Shown piece by piece: positions 15,763-21,724 of a stretch of DNA of 21,724 nucleotides. This stretch comes from Longimicrobiales bacterium (GTDB taxonomy: Bacteria > Gemmatimonadota > Gemmatimonadetes > Longimicrobiales > Gaopeijiaceae): the NCBI GenBank assembly GCA_028280205.1, contig JANQME010000307.1:1-21724 (forward strand), given 5' to 3'. The notes beneath the pieces were generated by a model that saw only the letters and a list, made by a program, of their open reading frames with translations, was not told where the DNA came from and did not search any database. The translations under genes and the position numbers were made by a program. Position 1 is the first letter of the stretch. Each line of letters opens with the position of its first letter.

Positions 15763-18306
15763 TCAGCGGTTGGAGAGCGGTCCTCCACGGCTACCGCTCC
15801 GGCTGCTCCCTCCGATCGGATCGCCAGCCGGCATCTCCTGTGCGGGACCGGGCGCGGTGTTCTCGATCCCGGACTGCCAGCGGCGGATGTCCGCGGCGGC
15901 CAGCCGCTCGTGCGGTGTCGGAGCGCCGTCCGCTTCGATCTCGGCCGCCAGCGATTCGAGTCGGTCGTTGAGGATGGCCCGGACTTCCGCCGAGCTCGAC
16001 TCCACCGACGCCTGGCGCATCATCTCGTCGATCGTGGTGCGCTGCACCCCGTGGAGGATCTGGCGCCGGTAGGCGTCGTCCGGCTCGGCCTGGCTCCAGC
16101 TCACCTCCAGGAGCCGGTCCACGACCTCCTCGAGGTCCGGGTAGTCGCCCATGCTGCCGTACAGGAGCAGGCGGTGCATGCGATCCGGATGCAGCACCTC
16201 CCCCACCGTGAACGCGGCCGCCGCCTCGGCGGCGGTCAATGGATCGAAGACCCGCTGCGTCCGGCCGGGGAAGTCCTCGCCCTCGTTGTGACGGAACGCC
16301 GCGGGCGGAATCATCTCGACCAGCTCGGGCGGTAGCGCGAGGAAGTCGACCGAAAGGGTCGAGAGGACCGTCTCGAGCGCATCGCGCTGCTCCTCGCCGT
16401 CTACGATGGTGAACGGATCCTGCCCGTCACCCTTGAGCGCGTTGCGGTAGTCGGCGCCGCCGAGGCTCTGCACCGCCGCCCGGAGCTGGAAGCGGTGATG
16501 CATGTAGAGAGGCAGGAGCACGAACTCCAGGTCGGACATCGGCTGGCCGGTGCGGATCACGTCGGTGCCGAAGCGCTCGAGCCCGATCTCTCGGACTCGG
16601 ATCTCGAGCTTCAGGTGGTCGACCAGGTTCGAGCCGTTGTCCCACACGCTCGCGTACTGGTGCGCTGCCCCGATGAAGTTGTTGTTCGTGTGGTTGATGT
16701 GGATGAGGCCGTCGCGCACGCCCTGGGCGGCGATCTCCGAAAGGGCGGCCTGCACGTCGGTGCCTTCGGGGAAGTCCCGGTAGAGCCAGTTCACCGAGAG
16801 CTCGTCGTACGTCCCGATGCGCTGGACGTAGGCGTCCGACAGATCGATGTCCCCGTTGCCGTCGATGCGCATGAACGGTGCGGGATAGTCCATCACGCTC
16901 TCGCGGCCGTACGCGCTCGCCATGTAGTTGTGCGGATAGCCGATCGTGTGGCCGACCTCGTGTGCGGAGAGCTGACGCACCCGCTGCAGCGCCATCTCGA
17001 CGGCGTCCGAGCGGGGTGCGACCTGGGCGAGGTACGAGTAGTCGGGGGCGTCGGCGAACTCACCGTAGTCGCCGTCCTGCTGCTCGGAGATCCCGGTGGG
17101 GAAGGGAGGGACGACGCCCTGTCCGTGCAGGTAGTCCTGACGCAACCGCAGGCTGCCCAGGTTGACCACGCCGCGCACGATCTCGCCGGTGCGCGGGTCG
17201 ATGATCGAGTTACCGTACGAGTAGCCGCGCGTCCGCCGGTGCGTCCAGTGAATCATGTTGTAGCGGGCGTCGTTCGGATCGATGCCCGGCGGCAGGACCT
17301 CGACGCGGAAGGCGTCCACGTAACCCGCGGTCTCGAAGGCCCGGTTCCACCACTGCGCGCCTTCGATGAGCGCGCTGAGCACGGGCTCGGGCGTGCCGGG
17401 ATCGACGTAGTAGACGATCGGCTCCACGGCGGGGGAGCGCTCGGCGGACGGGTCGGTTCGCTCCAGGCGATGGCGGGCGGAGAGGCGAACGCGGGTCTCC
17501 TGGTCGATCGGCGTCGCGTAGTCGTAGATCGTCGGGCCGTTCACGCCGATGCGCGGGTCCGCGATACGGATCTCGAAGCCCGGATCGGGGAGCTTGATGA
17601 GCGAGTGGTGCTGCCGAAGCGTAATCGCCTCGCCCGAGGCCGCGACGCCGTTGACGAGCCCGCCCGGATCCCGCGAAGTGAAGGTGAGCATCGCCTCGAC
17701 TTCCGTGTTCTCCGGGAAGCCCTGGACGGCGGGCATGTGGACCACGCTGCGGGAGGCGTCGAGCTGGAAGCTGCCTTGGCCGCGCGCGGCGATCTGGCCG
17801 ATCACGTCGCGGGCGTCACGCACGAAGAAGGGGGTCGCGTCCACGAGGATGCGCTCTCCGCTCTCCGCCTCGACCTCGAAGCCCCAGTGCACGGAAGGCG
17901 CGAAGGCGTCCCGGACGGCCTGCACCTCCAACTCGTTGTCGGTATTTGCGACGTACCGGTAGTTCGGCTCCACGAGGAGGACGCGCGGACCCACGCGCTG
18001 CATCTCGAGCACGGCCGTGCCGCGGAGCTGCCCTCGGTCGATTCCGACCGGGTTACTCCCCAGCCCCGAGCCCATCGAGATCTGGTGGAGGAACGCCCGG
18101 TTCGTTCCGTCGAACTCCCAGAAGAGCGAGCCCGTCGCCTCGTCCCAGTAGAGGTCGAAGAAACCGTCGATCCGCTGCATGCCGTCCGTACGCTCCTCGA
18201 TCGTGGGAACGGATTGGGCGGCCGAGGGCTCGGCGCGAGTGGTCAGGGTGGCCGCGCCGGTGACAACCAGCGCGAGGGCGAGACGGCGGACGGTCGGGAT
18301 GCTCAT
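15763..18306 (-). CDS. Exported zinc-dependent metalloprotease (DUF5117/DUF4953-type metzincin)
   Basis: An 847-residue secreted or periplasmic protease. Residues 1-31 are a signal peptide with a likely cut after AAQS. Residues 70-250 match the N-terminal DUF5117-type beta domain (NRAFLHQISMGSGLGSN, then PNYRYVANTDN). The catalytic part carries HEVGHTIGYPHN (449-460), i.e. HExxHxxGxxHN with zinc ligands His449, His453 and His459 and base Glu450. A Met-turn SVMDYPAP follows at Met472, as in metzincins. Upstream WWNRAFETAGY and MIHWTHR...GYSYGNSIIDPRTGEI are family signatures. Substrates of the family are unknown. The C-terminal 40 residues are Ser/Gly/Arg-rich and probably disordered. No strong ribosome binding site precedes ATG 18306. 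It may be co-transcribed with the beta-barrel gene 118 bases upstream, but a hairpin lies between them. Confidence 0.9.
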   Translation of the reverse strand: MSIPTVRRLALALVVTGAATLTTRAEPSAAQSVPTIEERTDGMQRIDGFFDLYWDEATGSLFWEFDGTNRAFLHQISMGSGLGSNPVGIDRGQLRGTAVLEMQRVGPRVLLVEPNYRYVANTDNELEVQAVRDAFAPSVHWGFEVEAESGERILVDATPFFVRDARDVIGQIAARGQGSFQLDASRSVVHMPAVQGFPENTEVEAMLTFTSRDPGGLVNGVAASGEAITLRQHHSLIKLPDPGFEIRIADPRIGVNGPTIYDYATPIDQETRVRLSARHRLERTDPSAERSPAVEPIVYYVDPGTPEPVLSALIEGAQWWNRAFETAGYVDAFRVEVLPPGIDPNDARYNMIHWTHRRTRGYSYGNSIIDPRTGEIVRGVVNLGSLRLRQDYLHGQGVVPPFPTGISEQQDGDYGEFADAPDYSYLAQVAPRSDAVEMALQRVRQLSAHEVGHTIGYPHNYMASAYGRESVMDYPAPFMRIDGNGDIDLSDAYVQRIGTYDELSVNWLYRDFPEGTDVQAALSEIAAQGVRDGLIHINHTNNNFIGAAHQYASVWDNGSNLVDHLKLEIRVREIGLERFGTDVIRTGQPMSDLEFVLLPLYMHHRFQLRAAVQSLGGADYRNALKGDGQDPFTIVDGEEQRDALETVLSTLSVDFLALPPELVEMIPPAAFRHNEGEDFPGRTQRVFDPLTAAEAAAAFTVGEVLHPDRMHRLLLYGSMGDYPDLEEVVDRLLEVSWSQAEPDDAYRRQILHGVQRTTIDEMMRQASVESSSAEVRAILNDRLESLAAEIEADGAPTPHERLAAADIRRWQSGIENTAPGPAQEMPAGDPIGGSSRSGSRGGPLSNR

Positions 18307-18389
18307 GTCGGCAGGCTCGGTCGTTCGTGGATCACCGGCCGGGCGGATCGACCACCCGGTCTATCGGAATGCGCAACCTACGGAGTGAA

Positions 18390-18418
18390 CGGCGTCCGGG
18401 CACGGGGGGCGGACGCCG
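18390..18418 (-). terminator. GC-rich hairpin after the beta-barrel gene
   Basis: A 9-bp perfect inverted repeat (CGGCGTCCG / CGGACGCCG) with an 11-base loop begins six bases after the stop of the minus-strand beta-barrel gene. The position fits a terminator separating it from the metalloprotease gene. It lacks a T-tract. Confidence 0.45.
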
Positions 18419-18424
18419 ACGGCG

Positions 18425-19114
18425 TCAGCCCACGGGCCACCACGTGAGTCCGAGCGTGAAGCGCCCCGTCTGAGCATCGAGGCCTTCGAAACCGGTCACC
18501 TCCTGGCCGTCGACTTCGGCGTTCTCCAGCGTCCCGATCGAGTAGACGAGGCTGAACTCGAACGCGACCGTCGGGACGACGTGGAGGTTCACGCCGGCGC
18601 CCGCCGTGCCGCCGAATCCGCTCAGGTCGAGCACGTCCACCGGGCCCGGGCTGATGATCTGCACCTCATCGACCCGGACGTCACGGTACGTTCCGGCTGC
18701 CTGCAGGAAGGGAACGACCGTCGCCTGAGGCCGGCGGAAGTAGTAGCGGATGCCGGCGTCGAACTTCGTGACCGACCAGCTTCCTGCTGCACCGGATGTC
18801 CCGCCCGGCTGGTTGCGCACGTCGACGTTCGAGCGATCGAACTGACCGAAGACGCCGACACCGTTACCGAACACCCACCCGACGACCGCGCCCCCTCCGG
18901 CGCCGTTGCTGCGGTCGGCGTCCTCCACCTTCAACGAAGCGCCCACGAGATGGGCTCCCACGAGAAGCCCGCTCGTCTTCGAGGCGATGCGCTGAGCGGA
19001 TGCATCGCCGGAGCCGAGTGCCGACAGAACGAGGGCGATCCCGAGAACACCGAAAGGCACACGGACGAAACGGGGGACGCTGGCGAGGAGCGGGACGAAC
19101 GACGACACGTTCAT
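18425..19114 (-). CDS. Outer-membrane beta-barrel protein
   Basis: A 229-residue exported protein. The signal sequence is hydrophobic around residues 20-34 and ends near DASAQ (about residue 41). The mature part alternates polar and aromatic residues as in small OmpA/OmpW-like eight-stranded barrels: GLLVGAHLVGASLKVE, GGGAVVGWVFGNGVGVFGQF, KFDAGIRYYFRR, VVPFLQAAGTYRDV, GAGVNLHVVPTVAFEFSLVYS and the terminal strand GRFTLGLTWWPV. The final aromatic-rich strand fits a Bam-recognised C-terminus, although the last residue is Gly. The frame stays open well upstream of ATG 19114, but that part is antisense to the permease gene and shows no signal peptide, so ATG 19114 is chosen. Function beyond membrane localisation is not readable. 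Confidence 0.8.
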   Translation of the reverse strand: MNVSSFVPLLASVPRFVRVPFGVLGIALVLSALGSGDASAQRIASKTSGLLVGAHLVGASLKVEDADRSNGAGGGAVVGWVFGNGVGVFGQFDRSNVDVRNQPGGTSGAAGSWSVTKFDAGIRYYFRRPQATVVPFLQAAGTYRDVRVDEVQIISPGPVDVLDLSGFGGTAGAGVNLHVVPTVAFEFSLVYSIGTLENAEVDGQEVTGFEGLDAQTGRFTLGLTWWPVG

Positions 19115-19294
19115 GGCGTTCCGGGGTCGGGTCGTTTGGCGGGTTGGAGTACCCATCCGTGCCTTCGACCGATCCGGTGACCGGTCTCGGAAGGTTCGCT
19201 CGGCGGCACGAACCTCGGTTGCCGAGCGGTGTCGCGGCCGAGCCGACGATGCGAGCTTCGGGGCCGGCACGCAGGCGATCCCGGGACCCGGCAC
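19115..19294. other. Divergent intergenic region between beta-barrel and permease genes
   Basis: This 180-base gap must hold both promoters, but no clear -35/-10 pair is visible. It contains the short dyad CCGGTGACCGG (19174-19184) and a 5-bp hairpin CTCGG-TTG-CCGAG (19214-19226). Either could be an operator or chance in GC-rich DNA. Confidence 0.25.
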
Positions 19295-20236
19295 GTGGGC
19301 ATTCTCATCCAGACGATGGTCCCGGTTTTCGGCCTGATCGCGCTGGGCTACGGCTCGGCGCGGGCCGGAATCGTGGACGAGGCGGGCGTGCGCGGGCTCG
19401 TCCTCTTCGTCTTCACCTTCGCCATTCCCGCCCTCCTCCTTCGCAGCGTGGCCGATCTGGAGATCCCGGCCGACGCGGAGTGGGGCTTCCTGCTCGCTTT
19501 CTACGTCGGCTCGTTCGCAACCTGGGCGCTGGGCATGGGTCTGGCGGCCTTCGTCTTCCGCCGCCCCCTCGCCGAGCAGGCGGTGTGGGGCCTCGGGGCG
19601 GCTTTCTCGAATCTGGTGCTCATCGGCCTGCCCTTCGTGCTGACCGCGCTCGGGCCGGAGGCGTCGTTCCCGATGCTCCTCATCATCGGCTTTCACTCCG
19701 CGACGTTCATGCCGATCAGCGTCCTCCTCGTTCAGGCGGGAGATCCGGCCGGGGCGGGCGACGGGGCGACCGCACGGCTACGGACGGTCCTCGGCGAGGT
19801 CGCGCGCAATCCGATCATCGTCGCGCTTGCGCTCGGCGTCGGCGTGCGGGTGAGCGGGCTTCCGCTCGAGCCTCCGATCCGCACGATCCTCGACCTTCTC
19901 GGCGCGGCTTCGATCCCCTGCGCGCTCTTCGCGCTCGGGGGCTCGCTGGCCGCGTACCCGATTGCGGGAGGTGCCGGACCCGCCGTCGTGCTCACCGTGC
20001 TCAAGCTCGTCGTCCACCCACTCGCGGTCTGGGTCGTCGCCGTGCCCGTCCTGGGCCTGGACGGTCTGTCCGTGACCGTAGCCGTTCTGCTGGCCGCGAT
20101 GCCGAGTGCGGTCTTCGTGTACCTCTTCGGCGCGCGCTACCGGCAGGCGGCCCAGGTCGCCGCGCGGACGGTGTTCCTCACGTCGGTGGCCTCCTTCGCG
20201 ACGCTGTGGATCGTGCTCCTCCTCGTGCGCCCCTGA
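19295..20236 (+). CDS. AEC-family (auxin efflux carrier-like) permease
   Basis: A 313-residue integral membrane protein of the AEC family (PF03547 type, related to malonate transporter MdcF). It has about ten hydrophobic helices in two five-helix halves. The first half opens with TMVPVFGLIALGYGSARAG and FTFAIPALLLRSVA; the second has RNPIIVALALGVGV, LLGAASIPCALFALGGSLA, KLVVHPLAVWVVAV and VTVAVLLAAMPSAVFVYLFGARY. Family members are secondary carriers for organic anions such as malonate or malate; the substrate here is unknown. GTG 19295 is chosen because it places the first helix right at the N-terminus; ATG 19316 is an alternative six residues into that helix. The ribosome binding site is weak. 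Confidence 0.85.
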   Translation: MGILIQTMVPVFGLIALGYGSARAGIVDEAGVRGLVLFVFTFAIPALLLRSVADLEIPADAEWGFLLAFYVGSFATWALGMGLAAFVFRRPLAEQAVWGLGAAFSNLVLIGLPFVLTALGPEASFPMLLIIGFHSATFMPISVLLVQAGDPAGAGDGATARLRTVLGEVARNPIIVALALGVGVRVSGLPLEPPIRTILDLLGAASIPCALFALGGSLAAYPIAGGAGPAVVLTVLKLVVHPLAVWVVAVPVLGLDGLSVTVAVLLAAMPSAVFVYLFGARYRQAAQVAARTVFLTSVASFATLWIVLLLVRP

Positions 20237-20322
20237 CCTGCGCTTCCCCTCCGGACCCTTGGCCGCCCGGCCGGGCCACCCCACAATGACCGGCTCGACC
20301 CCACCTGTCCCCGGTGAACGAC

Positions 20323-21660
20323 ATGAAGTCACGAAGTCCTCTCGCGCTGCTGGCGCCGGTCACCTTTCTCGCATGCGGTGGCGGCGAGCCCGCGACCGAC
20401 GGCGTAGGGGACGGCGACGCCGACCTCATCGAGCGCGCGCGCGGTATCCACGAGCGAGTGATCACGCTCGACACGCACGACGACATCAACCCGGCCAACT
20501 TCACGGCCGAGCGGAACTACACGATGGACCTCGAGACCCAGGTCACGCTTCCGAAGATGGAGGCGGGTGGGCTCGACGTGGCGTGGCTGATCGTCTACGT
20601 GGGCCAGGGGCTGCTCACCGACGAAGGCTTCGACGACGCGTATGCGCAGGCGGTCGCGAAGTTCGACGCCGTCCACAGGCTGACCGAGGAGATCGCGCCC
20701 GACCGGATCGAGCTCGCTCTCACCTCGGACGACGTGCGCCGGATCGTCGCCGAGGGAAAGAAGGTCGCCATGATCGGCGTCGAGAACGGCTACCCGATCG
20801 GCACGGACGTCTCGCGGGTCCGGGAGTTCGCCGAGCGCGGCGGCCGCTACATGTCGCTCGCGCACAATGGCCACAGCCAGCTCGCCGACTCCAACACCGG
20901 GGAGGCGGACGGGGAGTGGCTCCACGGCGGCCTCTCCGACCTCGGCCGCGAGGTCATCGCCGAGATGAACCGGTGGGGGATGATGATCGACGTCTCTCAT
21001 CCCTCCAAGGAGGCGAACCTCGAGGCGATCGAGCTGAGCCGCGCGCCGGTGATCGCGTCGCACTCGGCCGCCCGGACGCTGGGTGAGCACAGCCGGAACA
21101 TGGACGACGAGCAGCTCCGCGCCCTGGCGGAGAACGGCGGGGTCATCCAGACCGTCGCGTTCCAGAGCTATCTGAAGCCCGAGAAGCACGCCGAGCACCG
21201 GGAGGCGGCGGACGCCGTTCTGGGGGAGGTGGCGATCGAGATGGGCTTCGAGCTGCCGCAGGGCGGACGTGGGGCGATGTACCGCATGCTCCAGTCGATG
21301 AGCGAAGCGGAACGCGACGCCTGGATGGCGGAGTACCGGAGCGTGCAGAACGCGGCGGCCGAGCGTATCGAAGCGGAGGTGAATCCGGTCCACTCACCGG
21401 TCGACGTGGGCGACCTGGTCGATCACGTCGACTACCTGGTCGAACTGATCGGGATCGAGCACGTCGGCACCAGCTCCGACTTCGACGGCGGTGGGGGTGT
21501 GCAGGGGTGGATGGACGCTTCGGAGACGTTCACCGTGACGCTGGAGCTGGTACGCCGCGGCTACTCGGAGGAGGAGATCGGGATGCTGTGGAGCGGCAAC
21601 CTCCTGCGCGTGCTCGACGAGGTGCAGGCGGTCTCGGCGGCGATCCGGGCGGATCAGTGA
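20323..21660 (+). CDS. Lipid-anchored membrane dipeptidase (peptidase family M19)
   Basis: A 445-residue zinc dipeptidase of the renal-dipeptidase family (PF01244), predicted to cleave dipeptides at the periplasmic face. The N-terminus is a lipoprotein signal with lipobox FLAC followed by GGGEP. The metal ligands known from renal dipeptidase have counterparts in order: His52-x-Asp54 (THDD, usually GHND), bridging Glu154 in IGVENG, His226 in DVSHPS, His247 in ASHSAAR, and Asp386 in TSSDFDG. SLAHNGHSQLADS also fits the family. ATG 20323 gives a compact lipoprotein leader; GTG 20314 would add three residues. The gene follows the permease by 86 bases and may share its transcript. Its stop overlaps the next start as TGATG. 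Confidence 0.9.
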   Translation: MKSRSPLALLAPVTFLACGGGEPATDGVGDGDADLIERARGIHERVITLDTHDDINPANFTAERNYTMDLETQVTLPKMEAGGLDVAWLIVYVGQGLLTDEGFDDAYAQAVAKFDAVHRLTEEIAPDRIELALTSDDVRRIVAEGKKVAMIGVENGYPIGTDVSRVREFAERGGRYMSLAHNGHSQLADSNTGEADGEWLHGGLSDLGREVIAEMNRWGMMIDVSHPSKEANLEAIELSRAPVIASHSAARTLGEHSRNMDDEQLRALAENGGVIQTVAFQSYLKPEKHAEHREAADAVLGEVAIEMGFELPQGGRGAMYRMLQSMSEAERDAWMAEYRSVQNAAAERIEAEVNPVHSPVDVGDLVDHVDYLVELIGIEHVGTSSDFDGGGGVQGWMDASETFTVTLELVRRGYSEEEIGMLWSGNLLRVLDEVQAVSAAIRADQ

Positions 21661-21724
21661 TGCGCGTCGCGGTGGTCGTCACGGGTGCGGTCCTGTGCGC
21701 CGCCCCGCCCCCGGTCCGGGCGCA
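21660..21724 (+). CDS. Start of an exported protein, truncated by the window edge
   Basis: ATG 21660 overlaps the dipeptidase stop (TGATG), and the frame stays open to the window end. The visible 21 residues (MRVAVVVTGAVLCAAPPPVR and one more) look like a signal peptide with an Ala-containing cleavage region. The function cannot be told, but the overlap suggests it is translated together with the dipeptidase. Confidence 0.55.
   Translation, partial: MRVAVVVTGAVLCAAPPPVRA

Noticed and set aside
16495..18447. 650-codon open frame on the + strand opposite the metalloprotease
   Set aside because: The minus strand carries HExxHxxGxxHN, a Met-turn and a signal peptide; the + frame is a compositional shadow.
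19115..19696. N-terminal extension of the beta-barrel protein upstream of ATG 19114
   Set aside because: The extension is highly charged, antisense to the permease gene, and would bury the signal peptide in mid-protein.
20260..20278. GCCCGGCCGGGC palindrome after the permease gene as a terminator
   Set aside because: It can form only a short stem with an awkward loop, and such palindromes are frequent by chance in this GC-rich DNA.

Overview
The window is about 21.7 kb of very GC-rich, densely coding bacterial DNA. Short intergenic gaps, strong third-position G/C bias, an HExxHxxGxxHN zinc metalloprotease, a lipid-anchored quinoprotein, a DUF4139 protein, a lipid-anchored M19 dipeptidase and a GspE-like protein fused to a receiver domain suggest a Gram-negative environmental bacterium. 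Gemmatimonadota is my best guess, with Myxococcota or Acidobacteriota as alternatives. This is inferred from gene content only; there is no rRNA or other marker gene in the window. I saw no tRNA, CRISPR array, insertion sequence or phage gene.

Region 1 (1-7677, + strand) is a translationally coupled operon entering from the left edge. It starts with the C-terminal 1668 residues of a PfaC-like subunit of a polyunsaturated-fatty-acid (secondary lipid) synthase. The layout is the end of a ketosynthase/chain-length-factor domain, an acyltransferase, a Pro/Ala-rich linker, then four hotdog folds arranged as two dehydratase didomains. It is followed by an Sfp-type phosphopantetheinyl transferase (PfaE role), a glyoxalase-like VOC protein and a 450-residue protein I do not recognise. 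The remaining synthase subunits (KS-AT-ACP-KR and enoyl reductase) would be expected upstream, outside the window.

Region 2 (7710-10511, - strand) holds a GspE/PilB-like secretion ATPase homologue fused to a C-terminal response-regulator receiver, whose Walker A lysine is replaced by threonine, and upstream of it a small NTF2-like lipoprotein.

Region 3 (10748-15694, + strand) has a secreted DUF4139 protein closed by a GCGA-tetraloop hairpin, a lipid-anchored PQQ-type quinoprotein dehydrogenase, and a cytosolic eRF1-like (baeRF family) protein.

Region 4 (15763-19114, - strand) has a large exported zinc metalloprotease and a small outer-membrane beta-barrel protein. Region 5 (19295-21724, + strand) has an AEC-family permease, a lipid-anchored membrane dipeptidase and the first 21 codons of another exported protein.

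Apart from the lipid-synthase operon, the genes look like independent housekeeping, envelope or periplasmic functions. No intergenic gap exceeds 300 bases; the longest is 236 bases, at 10512-10747.
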